A DNA stretch of 64,000 nt from Shimia thalassica (lineage in GTDB: Bacteria > Pseudomonadota > Alphaproteobacteria > Rhodobacterales > Rhodobacteraceae). The notes under the pieces were generated by a model. That model did not search any database. It was not told the origin of the DNA and saw only the letters and a list, made by a program, of their open reading frames with translations. The translations under genes and the position numbers were made by a program. Below are positions 26,828 through 35,570 of this stretch, piece after piece. Within the stretch, counting starts at the first letter, position 1. Each line of letters begins with the position of its first letter. The stretch spans positions 1,240,001 to 1,304,000 of the forward strand of contig NZ_CYTW01000001.1 of the NCBI RefSeq assembly GCF_001458215.1, given 5' to 3'.

Positions 26828-27427
26828 ATGACACAAGCCTTTACCGCCGGATTTTTGTTGGGGTTTTCTCTGATCATGGCAATCGGAGCGCAGAATGCGT
26901 TTATCTTGCGTCAGGGGCTGCGTGGTGAATATGTGCTGCCGTTGGTTTTGACCTGTGCCATGTCCGATGCGCTGTTGATCACCGCGGGTGTCTTGGGGTT
27001 TGGCGTTCTTGTGGAAGCTTATCCGGACGCGGTGAATTATGCGCGTTGGGGTGGCGCAGCCTTTCTGATTGTCTACGGAGCCATGAGTTTTCGGGCCGCT
27101 TCGGCCGGTGGTGAAGCTCTTGAAGATACAGGAAAAACCGTGCCGAGTGTTTGGGCCGCGTTGGCCACCTGTTTGCTGCTGACATGGGCCAATCCGCATG
27201 TGTATCTGGACACTGTGGTTTTGTTGGGCGGGATTTCCTCGCAGTATGCGCCGGCATGGGGCTTTGGGCTTGGGGCTGTTCTGTCGAGCTTTGTTTTCTT
27301 TTTCTGCCTTGGCTATGGCGCGCGCCTTTTGCGGCCGTTTTTCACAAGCCCGCGTGCCTGGCAGGTTCTCGATGTTGCAGTCGGCCTGACGATGTGGGCC
27401 ATTGCGCTCAAGCTGATCTGGATGTGA
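26828..27427 (+). CDS. LysE/ArgO-family amino-acid exporter
   Basis: This 199-residue inner-membrane protein has the family start (TQAFTAGFLLGFSLIMAIGA followed by QNAFILRQGLRGEYV) and about six hydrophobic helices. ATCLLLTWANPHVYLDTVVL is the LysE/ArgO signature. It exports basic amino acids (lysine, arginine or toxic analogues such as canavanine), and is paired with the divergent ArgP-like regulator that presumably controls it. Confidence 0.92.
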   Translation: MTQAFTAGFLLGFSLIMAIGAQNAFILRQGLRGEYVLPLVLTCAMSDALLITAGVLGFGVLVEAYPDAVNYARWGGAAFLIVYGAMSFRAASAGGEALEDTGKTVPSVWAALATCLLLTWANPHVYLDTVVLLGGISSQYAPAWGFGLGAVLSSFVFFFCLGYGARLLRPFFTSPRAWQVLDVAVGLTMWAIALKLIWM

Positions 27428-27558
27428 TCGCCGCTTTTCGTCGCGTTTGCCCGCGCCGTGCGTTTGTCGGGAACAGACCAACACGTTTTTCGATCTTCCG
27501 TGATCTTTAACCTGTTGTGTATCTCGACAACCCGTGCCCAAGCGGTGTTAATGCCTGC

Positions 27559-28464
27559 ATGAACCAGAGCGATACAACACGGCCCGTCATGGGTGTTTTT
27601 TGGATGCTGATCACAGGCCTTTGTTTTGTGGCTGTGACGGCGCTCGTCAAATATCTTGGGCCCCGTGTACCCGCCGCAGAGGCCGCTTTTCTGAGGTATC
27701 TTCTGGGGTTGGTGTTTTTGCTGCCCATGATCCGGCCCATTCTGAATGCCCGCCTCACACGTCGTCAGGTGGGATTGTTCGGCCTTCGGGGCGTCGTTCA
27801 TACGCTTGGTGTGATTTGCTGGTTCTATGCCATGACCCAAATCCCGATCGCGGAAGTCACTGCAATGAACTATCTGTCTCCGGTCTATGTGACCATCGGG
27901 GCGGCCCTGTTTTTAGGGGAAAAGCTGGCCACACGCCGTATCCTTGCGGTGGTTGTGGCTTTGGTGGGGGCATTGATCATCCTGCGCCCCGGTTTTCGCG
28001 AAGTGAATTCGGGTCATATGGCGATGTTGTTCACGGCGGTTATGTTCGCCGTCGGTTATCTCATTGCAAAGGTTATGAGCGATGAAGTGAGCCCTGTGGT
28101 CGTTGTGGGGATGTTGTCGATCACGGTGACAATCGGGCTGGCGCCTGTTGCTGCTGCGGTCTGGGTCACGCCAACCTTGGGGGATCTGCTGATCCTGTTT
28201 GGTGTGGCCTGTTTCGCCACTGCGGGGCATTTCACGATGACGCTTGCTTTTGCCGCGGCTCCGATCACTGTGACCCAGCCCGTGACCTTTCTGCAATTGG
28301 TCTGGGCGGTGCTTCTTGGGTGGCTGGTCTTTGCTGAAAGTGTCGACATCTACGTTGTGGCCGGCGGATTGATTATCATCGGCTCGATCAGCTTTATCAC
28401 GTGGCGAGAGGCGGTTCTGAAACGCCGGCAGGTCACGCCAACTGTCAACGCCACCAAAGTTTAA
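27559..28464 (+). CDS. DMT-superfamily transporter (two EamA domains)
   Basis: This inner-membrane transporter of about 301 residues has ten predicted helices in two EamA repeats (first from about residue 10, second from about 150). Typical features are YLGPRVPAAEAAFLRYLLGL, NYLSPVYVTIGAALFLGEKL and, in repeat two, TQPVTFLQLVWAVLLGWLVF. Substrates of this family are metabolites or amino acids and cannot be assigned. The start is uncertain: the ATG at 27559 (MNQSDTTRPVMGVFWML) suits the membrane topology, while a longer in-frame option begins at 27517. Confidence 0.85.
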   Translation: MNQSDTTRPVMGVFWMLITGLCFVAVTALVKYLGPRVPAAEAAFLRYLLGLVFLLPMIRPILNARLTRRQVGLFGLRGVVHTLGVICWFYAMTQIPIAEVTAMNYLSPVYVTIGAALFLGEKLATRRILAVVVALVGALIILRPGFREVNSGHMAMLFTAVMFAVGYLIAKVMSDEVSPVVVVGMLSITVTIGLAPVAAAVWVTPTLGDLLILFGVACFATAGHFTMTLAFAAAPITVTQPVTFLQLVWAVLLGWLVFAESVDIYVVAGGLIIIGSISFITWREAVLKRRQVTPTVNATKV

Positions 28465-28507
28465 ACGCTGAGCCTGCGCTGCGGGGGTATGAATTTTCGG
28501 TCTGGTA

Positions 28508-28539
28508 TTTTTATTGATTGACTGATCAATCAATAAAAA
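28508..28539. promoter_or_regulatory. BetI operator upstream of betI-betC
   Basis: A perfect inverted repeat has 14-base arms (28508-28521 and 28526-28539) around a 4-base centre, with core ATTGATTGA-CTGA-TCAATCAAT, 35 bases upstream of the betI start. The sequence resembles the known BetI box (TTGATTG half-sites) of betaine-synthesis operons and overlaps the likely promoter. Autorepression relieved by choline is therefore expected. Confidence 0.82.
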
Positions 28540-28573
28540 ATTATCCTGTCGAAAATGGACCTGGGACGGATCA

Positions 28574-29149
28574 ATGCCAAAAACCGGAATGGAACCCTTG
28601 CGCCGCGCCGCGCTTGTTGATGCTGCGATTATTGAGATCGGGGCCGCACGGTCTCTGGACGTGACCGTAGCGCAAATTGCGCGCCGCGCAGGGATGAGCA
28701 GCGGTTTGGCTCATCACTATTTCGGCGGCAAAGACCAGATGCTTCTGGCGGCCATGAAACAAATCCTGTCAGAGTTTTCGCAGAAGATGTGCGCGGGCTT
28801 ACATCAAGCGAAAACGCCACGTGAACGGCTTGAGGCGGTGGTGCATGCGAACTTTGCCGATCATGTTTTTGATCGCAGCAAGACAAGTGCATGGCTCAGC
28901 TTTTACGGGTTGGCCCAAAGCAATGATCAGGCGGCGTATTTGATGCGCATATACCAACGCCGGTTGCGATCAAATTTGCTGTTTGACCTGAAAACCCTGA
29001 CCCCGTGCGCCGACGAAATCGCGGCCGCGCTGGGCGCGCTGATTGACGGGGTTTACCTCAGAGCGGCGCTTACAGGAGCCGGCCCTGATCCCAAAGCGTC
29101 AGAAACTGTTTTGATGACCCTGAATGCCCTGCTTGGAGACACGCAATGA
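28574..29149 (+). CDS. betI: Transcriptional repressor BetI (TetR family)
   Basis: This 191-residue choline-sensing repressor has the near-invariant BetI start (MPKTGMEPLRRAALVDAAI) and the helix-turn-helix VAQIARRAGMSSGLAHHYF at about residues 32-50. The ligand domain follows (for example ANFADHVFDRSKTSAWLSFY). It overlaps the betC start by four bases, so repressor and sulfatase are co-made. A 28-base palindromic operator lies directly upstream. The usual betB and betA genes are not adjacent. Confidence 0.93.
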   Translation: MPKTGMEPLRRAALVDAAIIEIGAARSLDVTVAQIARRAGMSSGLAHHYFGGKDQMLLAAMKQILSEFSQKMCAGLHQAKTPRERLEAVVHANFADHVFDRSKTSAWLSFYGLAQSNDQAAYLMRIYQRRLRSNLLFDLKTLTPCADEIAAALGALIDGVYLRAALTGAGPDPKASETVLMTLNALLGDTQ

Positions 29150-30654
29150 ACAAACCGAATATTCTGATTTTTATGGTGGATCAGCTAAACGGCACCTTGT
29201 TTCCCGATGGGCCGGCAGATTGGTTACATGCGCCGAACCTCAAAAAACTGGCCGCGCAATCCACGCGGTTTCAAAATGCCTATACGGCAAGCCCCCTGTG
29301 TGCACCGGGACGGGCCAGCTTCATGTCAGGGCAATTGCCCAGTGCCACCCGTGTCTATGACAATGCGGCCGAGTTTGCGTCGTCGATCCCGACATATGCA
29401 CACCACTTGCGGCGGGCCGGTTACCAGACCTGTTTGTCAGGAAAGATGCATTTCGTCGGGCCGGATCAGTTGCATGGTTTCGAAGAACGCCTGACCACTG
29501 ATATTTACCCGCCAGATTTTGGCTGGACGCCGGACTATCGCAAACCGGGCGAGCGGATCGAATGGTGGTATCACAATATGGGCTCTGTAACGGGCGCCGG
29601 TGTTGCCGAGATTTCCAACCAGATGGAGTTCGATGACGAAGTGGCCTATCACGCGACGCGCAAGGTTTATGATCTGGCGCGCGGGAAAGATGAACGCCCG
29701 TGGTGTCTCACGGTGAGTTTTACCCATCCCCATGATCCTTATGTGGCGCGGCGCAAATACTGGGATCTTTATGAAGAGTGTGAACATCTTCAGCCAACGG
29801 TCCCCGCCATTCCTTATGAAGATCAGGACACGCATTCAAAGCGGATTTTTGACGCCAACGACTGGCGCTCTTTTGAGATTACAAACGACGATATCCGTAA
29901 ATCCCGACAGGCCTATTTCGCGAATATCTCGTATCTTGATGACAAGATCGGCGAGGTGCTGGAAGCATTGGAAAGCACACGGCAGGAAGCCATCATTCTT
30001 TTCGTCAGCGATCATGGCGACATGTTGGGGGAACGAGGTCTGTGGTTCAAAATGTCTTTCTATGAGGGATCTGCGCGTGTGCCCTTGATGGTGTGTGCCC
30101 CGCAAATGGCACCGGGTCTTGTCACGACGCCGGTCAGTAACATCGATGTCTGTCCAACACTGTGCGATCTGGCGGGGGTGAGCATGGAAGAGGTGATGCC
30201 GTGGACCAGCGGCGAAAGCCTTGTGCATTTGGGGCAGGGAGGCGAACGCACCAGCCCTGTCGCGATGGAATACGCCGCCGAAGCCTCTTACGCGCCGATG
30301 GTGTCGCTGCGCTATGGAAAATGGAAATACAATCGCTGTCTTCTGGATGAGGAGCAATTATTCGACCTTGAAAACGACCCTCACGAGCTGACCAACCTCG
30401 CGACCGTGGACGCGCATCAAGGCACGTTGCAAACGCTTCGCGCAAAATCAGAGGCACGGTGGGACCTTGAACGGTTCGATGCCGACGTCCGTGAAAGTCA
30501 GGCGCGCCGGTGGGTGGTCTACGAAGCCTTGCGGCAGGGCGGATATTTTCCTTGGGATTATCAACCCTTGCAACAGGCGTCCGAGCGGTACATGCGCAAT
30601 CACATGGACCTCAACGATGTTGAAGAAAACCAGAGGTTCCCGCGCGGTGAGTGA
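29146..30654 (+). CDS. betC: Choline-sulfatase
   Basis: This 502-residue type I sulfatase converts choline-O-sulfate to choline and sulfate. The catalytic formylglycine derives from Cys52 in SPLCAPGRASFMSGQLP (CxPxR motif); metal ligands appear in ILIFMVDQLNG (Asp12) and FVSDHGDMLGERG. The C-terminal extension (YFPWDYQPLQQASERYMRNH) distinguishes choline-sulfatases from other sulfatases. No signal peptide is present, so the enzyme is cytoplasmic and depends on uptake. The product choline feeds betaine synthesis or catabolism and the sulfate is a sulfur source. Confidence 0.93.
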   Translation: MNKPNILIFMVDQLNGTLFPDGPADWLHAPNLKKLAAQSTRFQNAYTASPLCAPGRASFMSGQLPSATRVYDNAAEFASSIPTYAHHLRRAGYQTCLSGKMHFVGPDQLHGFEERLTTDIYPPDFGWTPDYRKPGERIEWWYHNMGSVTGAGVAEISNQMEFDDEVAYHATRKVYDLARGKDERPWCLTVSFTHPHDPYVARRKYWDLYEECEHLQPTVPAIPYEDQDTHSKRIFDANDWRSFEITNDDIRKSRQAYFANISYLDDKIGEVLEALESTRQEAIILFVSDHGDMLGERGLWFKMSFYEGSARVPLMVCAPQMAPGLVTTPVSNIDVCPTLCDLAGVSMEEVMPWTSGESLVHLGQGGERTSPVAMEYAAEASYAPMVSLRYGKWKYNRCLLDEEQLFDLENDPHELTNLATVDAHQGTLQTLRAKSEARWDLERFDADVRESQARRWVVYEALRQGGYFPWDYQPLQQASERYMRNHMDLNDVEENQRFPRGE

Positions 30655-30657
30655 CGC

Positions 30658-31389
30658 TTAGGTCTTGGGCGAAACGATGCGCAGAAAAAGGCGGCGCGGC
30701 AGATAGCGTCCAAAGCGAAACAGCCACGAAAACGGGGCAGGGAAAGCCGTAGAAACCCTGCGCCTGCGTATGGCTTTGACGACATGTTCTGCGGCCTGTT
30801 CGGGTGATTGCAGAAAGGGCATGTCAAACGTGTTCTTTTCCGTCAGCCGCGTCTTGATGAAGCCGGGGTTTACGACACGGACCCGCAAGTTGGTTTTGCG
30901 AAAATCGGCCTCGAGGTTTTCCCCAAGGTGCATCAACGCGGCCTTGGATGCGCCATACCCGATGGCACCGGGCAACCCCGAATAGCCCGCCAAAGACCCG
31001 ATAAGCACGATCGTGCCAGAGTCTCGCCGCTTCATGTTGGGAACAAGGCGGCCCAGAACCCTGAGCGCGCCCATGAAGTTGCTGTCGGCCATGGCTTCAG
31101 CGCTGTCTGCGTTCCAGTTCAGCGCCGACATCGGATCATACTGACCCACGCAATAAATCATGCCGTCGACCTCGCCCAGCTGGGTAGTGGCCGTGGCGAC
31201 GTCTTTAGACGAGGACACATCCATTACAACGGCGGTTGCATTTGAAAGGTCTTGCGTCAAGGTTTCAAGGCGTTGGGCATTTCGGGCAGACACAATGAGT
31301 TCGGCCCCCAACCCGTCGAGGTGAAGCGCCAAAGCCCGCCCCAAACCTTCGCTTGCGCCAACAATCCACCAGGTTTTGCCTTCGAACAT
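30658..31389 (-). CDS. Short-chain dehydrogenase/reductase, last gene of the RpoE-linked operon
   Basis: This 243-residue Rossmann-fold oxidoreductase has the nucleotide motif GASEGLGRALALHL (residues 11-24), the catalytic Ser in LIGSLAGYSG and the Tyr-Lys pair in YGASKAALMHLGENL. The C-terminus is basic and hydrophobic and may touch the membrane (FSWLFRFGRYLPRRLFLRIV). It is the seventh gene of the operon divergent from the sigma factor, one base after DUF3833. An SDR closes the equivalent singlet-oxygen-induced operon of Rhodobacter sphaeroides (from memory). Substrate unknown, possibly a lipid-derived carbonyl. Confidence 0.85.
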   Translation of the reverse strand: MFEGKTWWIVGASEGLGRALALHLDGLGAELIVSARNAQRLETLTQDLSNATAVVMDVSSSKDVATATTQLGEVDGMIYCVGQYDPMSALNWNADSAEAMADSNFMGALRVLGRLVPNMKRRDSGTIVLIGSLAGYSGLPGAIGYGASKAALMHLGENLEADFRKTNLRVRVVNPGFIKTRLTEKNTFDMPFLQSPEQAAEHVVKAIRRRRVSTAFPAPFSWLFRFGRYLPRRLFLRIVSPKT

Positions 31390-31390
31390 A

Positions 31391-31939
31391 TCAGTTTCCA
31401 GCAGGGCGCATTGTGGCGGTCAATTCGGCCACTTTGATGCCGAATTTGCGTAATTCCGAACGGTTGAGCAACGTGCCGTTCTCCATCAGATACAACCAGT
31501 CGGTCACGTCCAGAACATGACCGCCTGCATTTTCGGGAAGCCGGATGCGATAGGTCATCGATAGGGTTGCGCCGGAAACCTGTCCTTTGGCAAGGCCGAT
31601 AATATCATCGGCGGTGGCCGTAAAATGGCCGTCTTCTTTCAAGGTCAGGTTCCACAATCGTTGTTGGGTGCCCCCATTGGCATAGGTGAAGTTTTCGGCC
31701 AGCGTGCCCGTGTTTCCATCCCAGGTTCCATGCATCTCGGCCACAAATCTCGAGACCATGCGCCCGCGCAGATCATGGATCATACCCTCAGAGATGATCG
31801 GGCCGCTAAGATGGGTTTTCATGTCAAATTCCGGCGCGGTCCCACCATAGTGAGACGGGCGTTGGCTTTTAAAGCCGAACCCCGGGCGCAGGATGGATAA
31901 TGCCAGCAGAACCAATAGGATAATAAGAAACAGTTTCAT
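31391..31939 (-). CDS. DUF3833 family lipocalin-like protein
   Basis: This 182-residue protein has an N-terminal hydrophobic anchor or signal (MKLFLIILLVLLALSIL) and then beta-rich sequence with GTAPEFDMKTHLSGPIISEG, MVSRFVAEMHGTWDGNTGTL, WNLTLKEDGHFTATADDIIG and VLDVTDWLYLMENGTLLNRS, characteristic of DUF3833. The fold is expected to resemble lipocalins that hold fatty acyl chains, fitting a role in membrane-lipid modification. Function is unproven. It overlaps the MFS gene by four bases. Confidence 0.82.
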   Translation of the reverse strand: MKLFLIILLVLLALSILRPGFGFKSQRPSHYGGTAPEFDMKTHLSGPIISEGMIHDLRGRMVSRFVAEMHGTWDGNTGTLAENFTYANGGTQQRLWNLTLKEDGHFTATADDIIGLAKGQVSGATLSMTYRIRLPENAGGHVLDVTDWLYLMENGTLLNRSELRKFGIKVAELTATMRPAGN

Positions 31940-33150
31940 GGGTACGAGACCTCTTTGGGCATACGAAGAACAAGGGCAATGGCGACAAATTTCACAAGGC
32001 AGGGCACCACGGCATAGGCGAAGCCAAGCGCATTGAGCGCTTGAACCGAGTTGTTTGAGCCGGGTTGAAATCCGGCCAGATCAAGCAGCGGCAACAAGGT
32101 TGCAGCGGCCAAAGCAAGGGCGAGCTTGCCAGCGAAAAACCAAAGACCAAATGCCTGTCCCGCCTGAAGACCCGCGCGTTCCAGCGTGGATGAAAACAGG
32201 ACGGGCAGGATGACCATATCGGCCCCGAGTGCGGCACCTGATCCGATGCACACCAAAGCAAACGCAAAAGCATCCCCTGATTGAAGCAGGGCCGCCCAGA
32301 AAAAGCACAGGATTGCCAACGCCATCGCAGGCAAAAGAACCTGCCGCACACCAAATCGACCACACAGATGTGTCCAGACCGGAACAGACAGGCCCGCCGA
32401 CACAAAAAACAGCACCAGAAACGCGCCTGACATTCCGGTCAGGTTCAGTCGGTCTTCAACAAAGAACAGGAACAGGGTCGACGTCATCGCAACCGGCAAG
32501 GCGTTCACCAGCGCGAGAAGCAAAAGATAGCTGCTGCCCGATTGGCGCAGGCCCGAAAACGTCAGCTTGCCTGCCTTGGTGCTGGCACTGGTCCAAAGCG
32601 GGCGTGCCATGTGCCAGACGATCATGCAAAGCACCGCAAGGGAAACGCCAAATGCAGCATATCCGCTGGTGCCGGTGAGCGCCGCAAAGATGATCGGGGC
32701 CAGCGCCGCCAGAATAACGCCGATCAAAGCGCCAGCCTCGCGAAACCCTGCAAGCCGGATCATCGATCCATCGTTTTGCGCCAGGGCGGTGCTTTGGCTG
32801 TAAAACAGGATCGCGCCAAGACTGTAGGAGGTGAAAAGTAAGATCAGGGTGAGGCTGACCCAAAGCACAGGCTGGATCAGCGGAGGCACCGAGAACAACA
32901 ACAAGAAGCCCGTTCCCATGCCCAATGTCGCGAGGGCTGCAAACGTCGCATTTGCAGAAGGAAACCGGTCTACAAACCACCCGAGCAGCGGGTCCTGCAC
33001 GAAATCCATCACGCGCAAACCAATGAGCAACGTGCCCACAACCGAAAGGCTCAGACCCAGTTCTGTTGTGGCAAATCGCGGCAAGTGGATATAGAGCGGC
33101 AGGCTGGCCGCAGCCAACATCATCGAAAAAAGGGCGACGCGCGGGTACAT
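31936..33150 (-). CDS. MFS transporter of the GPH (Na+/melibiose symporter) type
   Basis: This 404-residue inner-membrane protein has about twelve helices. The start YPRVALFSMMLAAASLPLYI and the block LRVMDFVQDPLLGWFVDRFP match GPH transporters, the latter being their loop 2-3 signature. Despite the sugar-symporter name, its place in an operon of fatty-acid-modifying enzymes suggests transport or flipping of a lipid-related compound. It shares one base (TAATG) with the preceding gene. A GPH-type transporter occupies the matching position in the R. sphaeroides operon. Confidence 0.85.
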   Translation of the reverse strand: MYPRVALFSMMLAAASLPLYIHLPRFATTELGLSLSVVGTLLIGLRVMDFVQDPLLGWFVDRFPSANATFAALATLGMGTGFLLLFSVPPLIQPVLWVSLTLILLFTSYSLGAILFYSQSTALAQNDGSMIRLAGFREAGALIGVILAALAPIIFAALTGTSGYAAFGVSLAVLCMIVWHMARPLWTSASTKAGKLTFSGLRQSGSSYLLLLALVNALPVAMTSTLFLFFVEDRLNLTGMSGAFLVLFFVSAGLSVPVWTHLCGRFGVRQVLLPAMALAILCFFWAALLQSGDAFAFALVCIGSGAALGADMVILPVLFSSTLERAGLQAGQAFGLWFFAGKLALALAAATLLPLLDLAGFQPGSNNSVQALNALGFAYAVVPCLVKFVAIALVLRMPKEVSYP

Positions 33151-33665
33151 TACTGTCCCTTCAACCTCGGTCCAAGGCGGGCAATCCGGCTGTCGCCGGA
33201 CAACCAGATTCCAAGGAACCTTTTCTGGATGTTCTGAAAGCCGAGATCACACAGCCTGATGCTGTTTTGATAGAGGCTCAGCCTGTTCGGAGAAGTCGAC
33301 ACCGCGACCACGCGATCACCGGGTTTGACCTCGCGGTAACAGTCAGCCAGCGCGGTTTGAAGTGCCGGCGTGTCATTGCGCGTGCCTTCGACGCGGATGA
33401 TCTCTTTCATCGTGGCCTCTAACAGTTGGCCCTTTGCAAAACCACGGCGGTACGTCAGTTCAAGCGCCATCGGCGCGTTCCATTCAAAAGCCTGCGCTTT
33501 GGGCGTGAATACAGCCGCCTCGTAAATGGGCACGCCGAGCCAACGAATGGTCGCCTCGCCCAGACGTTCAGCTTCCCCCAGACCGGCCCGCTCGAGATCG
33601 GGCCGCGCATGTCCCAGCGTGGGAAGTGCGAGTGCAAGCGCTGCGATCAGGAGCCCTTTACGCAT
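33150..33665 (-). CDS. Exported chalcone-isomerase-like domain protein
   Basis: This 171-residue protein begins with a signal peptide (MRKGLLIAALALALPTLGHA, residues 1-20). The mature part has RWLGVPIYEAAVFTPKAQAF, MALELTYRRGFAKGQLLEAT, ADCYREVKPGDRVVAVSTSP and FLGIWLSGDSRI, the blocks of the bacterial chalcone-isomerase-like domain. These proteins lack the plant catalytic residues, and related folds bind fatty acids. It probably acts in the periplasm on the modified lipid or as a fatty-acid carrier. The ATG at 33665 follows an 8-base overlap with the methylase gene. Confidence 0.8.
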   Translation of the reverse strand: MRKGLLIAALALALPTLGHARPDLERAGLGEAERLGEATIRWLGVPIYEAAVFTPKAQAFEWNAPMALELTYRRGFAKGQLLEATMKEIIRVEGTRNDTPALQTALADCYREVKPGDRVVAVSTSPNRLSLYQNSIRLCDLGFQNIQKRFLGIWLSGDSRIARLGPRLKGQ

Positions 33666-34815
33666 GAGCCAATTCCACTTGCACCACATCGGTCTGGCCG
33701 ACGGCAAATGTGCCCGCACAGAGCTCAAGATAGTATTTCCAGTTTCGCTGAAAGGACGAGTCATGCCCCAAGCCCGCGATTTTCGGGGCCATGGCATTCA
33801 GCCGTTCGGCCCAAATCCGGCAGGTCCGCGCATAGTCCTGGCCAAATGCAAAGTTGTCTTTGACCACCAGCCCCGATTTTGCAGCCTGATCCCGTATTTG
33901 TTGCGAGGACAGAAGCATCCCACCGGGGAAGGTGTATTGGCGTATATAGTCAGAGTTGCGCCGGTAAGTCTCGAAGTAGGAATCTTCAACGGTGATCGCC
34001 TGAATGACGGCGCGCCCGTTTTGAGCAAGGCGTTCTTTCAGCATGCCGAAATAGGTGGGCCAGTACTTCTCGCCGACCGCTTCGATCATTTCGATGCTGA
34101 CGATGTTGTCGAACGTGCCATCGGTTTTGCGATAGTCTTGCAAACGGATGTCGGCCCGCCCGTCAAGGCGTGCATCCGCGTAACCTTTCTGGCTTGGCGA
34201 AATTGTAATACCTGTCACATGACGGCCCTGTTCGGCAGCGCGTTCCGCGAACCCGCCCCAGCCGCATCCGATTTCAAGAACGCCTTCGCCGTCGCCCAAG
34301 CGATCCAGAATACGGTCGTATTTGCGGTTTTGTGCCCGTTCGAGATCATTGTCCCCTTTTGCAAACAGGGCTGACGAATAGGTCATGCCCGAGTCGAGCC
34401 AAAGTTGGTAAAACTCGTTGCCCACATCGTAATGGGACCGGATATTGCGCGATGATCCACGTACCGAGTTGCCTCGCAGGATACGGTCAACCGCGCGGAA
34501 TTTCAGAGTGTTAAGCAGGCCGGGACGTGCGAAGGTGCCCAATGCATCGCGGTTCTTGAGCGCCACAGTGATCAGGGTTTCGATCGATGGGGAATCCCAG
34601 AGACCGGCCACATAGGTCTCGCCAAAGCCGACATCTCCACGGGCCGCGATGGCCGTGATCGCGGACCAGTCGTTGATCTGCAACTCGGCTTGCGGCGATC
34701 CGGTGCCAAAGTCGTGAATTTCGCCTTCCGGTGTCAGCACCCGCAAGCTTCCATGGCGCAACCCTTCACACGTGTTAAGGAAATCGTGCTTCAAGTGTTT
34801 GGTAATGAATTTCAT
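33658..34815 (-). CDS. Cfa-family SAM-dependent fatty-acyl methyltransferase (UfaM-like)
   Basis: This 385-residue membrane-associated enzyme acts on phospholipid acyl chains. The SAM site is EIGCGWGGFAERA (residues 181-193), and family motifs SHYDVGNEFYQLWL and YTFPGGMLLS are present. Two bicarbonate-binding residues of E. coli cyclopropane synthase are changed: Cys139 corresponds to Ser148 (MTYSSAL) and His266 to Gln272 (VIQAIT). This favours formation of a methyl-branched unsaturated chain, the first step to furan fatty acids, rather than a cyclopropane ring. The ATG at 34815 overlaps DUF1365 as ATGA. Confidence 0.85.
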   Translation of the reverse strand: MKFITKHLKHDFLNTCEGLRHGSLRVLTPEGEIHDFGTGSPQAELQINDWSAITAIAARGDVGFGETYVAGLWDSPSIETLITVALKNRDALGTFARPGLLNTLKFRAVDRILRGNSVRGSSRNIRSHYDVGNEFYQLWLDSGMTYSSALFAKGDNDLERAQNRKYDRILDRLGDGEGVLEIGCGWGGFAERAAEQGRHVTGITISPSQKGYADARLDGRADIRLQDYRKTDGTFDNIVSIEMIEAVGEKYWPTYFGMLKERLAQNGRAVIQAITVEDSYFETYRRNSDYIRQYTFPGGMLLSSQQIRDQAAKSGLVVKDNFAFGQDYARTCRIWAERLNAMAPKIAGLGHDSSFQRNWKYYLELCAGTFAVGQTDVVQVELAHA

Positions 34816-35570
34816 GAGCTGACCTCTTGCTTTGGCGGGGTGGGGCGGGGCGTAAACGGCGCGCCTTTCAGTTTCAGGATAAGAGCTTGCCAGTGGATCA
34901 GGGCAAGAATGCGAATGGCCCATGCGGGGCGACGTATTCCGGACCACAGCAGCCCGAGATTTCCAAGGCGCGTCCGCTTGCCCGAAAGGGTTGCAATGAC
35001 CCCTTCCGACCCGTTTCCGTGTTTGATGTGGATCGCGATTTTTGAGGGTCGGATATCAAAACGAAAGCTGTAGGTGCCCGCAACCTTCTGGAAGGGCGAG
35101 ACGTGAAACACCTTTTGTGCCTCGATCTGGTCCTCTGGTGTGAGGGGGGCAAAATCGGGCAAGTGACAAAGATAGCTGTGCCTGTCTCCAAAGGTGTTGT
35201 TCACTTCGGCAATCACGGCCAGAACGTCTTGGTTCTGCATCGCGATCCAGAAGCTGACCGGATTGAAAACATGCCCGAGGACCGTGGGTTGTGTCAGCAG
35301 CAAAACCTGCTTGTCACCGTCTATGGCAAGGCCTGCCTTGGTGAACACCTCGACGGCCCAGGCAAGGCCTCTGCCGTCGCCTCGGGTTCCGCCGTGGTTG
35401 CGGTCATGAACAGAGGCAAGGTTGAACCGGTTGCGCGAAAACAGGGCGGGGCCCTGACGCTCGGTCGGGTCGATCAGCACATAGTCGATGCCATAGGTGA
35501 ACCGATGCCCGACCGCGCCCTTGCGAATGTGGGTTGTCGTACCCGCGATATGTTCCGGCCAGAAAGTCAT
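34812..35570 (-). CDS. DUF1365 family protein (furan fatty-acid/cyclopropane-associated)
   Basis: This 252-residue protein begins MTFWPEHIAGTTTHIRKGAV and contains VGHRFTYGIDYVLIDPTERQ, TQPTVLGHVFNPVSFWIAMQ, EVNNTFGDRHSYL and VFHVSPFQKVAGTYSFRFDI, all diagnostic of DUF1365. The family regularly pairs with a flavin amine oxidase and a Cfa-like methylase. In R. sphaeroides the homologous RpoE-controlled gene has been linked to furan fatty-acid formation (from memory). The ATG at 35570 gives the family N-terminus and overlaps the amine oxidase as ATGA. Confidence 0.85.
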   Translation of the reverse strand: MTFWPEHIAGTTTHIRKGAVGHRFTYGIDYVLIDPTERQGPALFSRNRFNLASVHDRNHGGTRGDGRGLAWAVEVFTKAGLAIDGDKQVLLLTQPTVLGHVFNPVSFWIAMQNQDVLAVIAEVNNTFGDRHSYLCHLPDFAPLTPEDQIEAQKVFHVSPFQKVAGTYSFRFDIRPSKIAIHIKHGNGSEGVIATLSGKRTRLGNLGLLWSGIRRPAWAIRILALIHWQALILKLKGAPFTPRPTPPKQEVSS

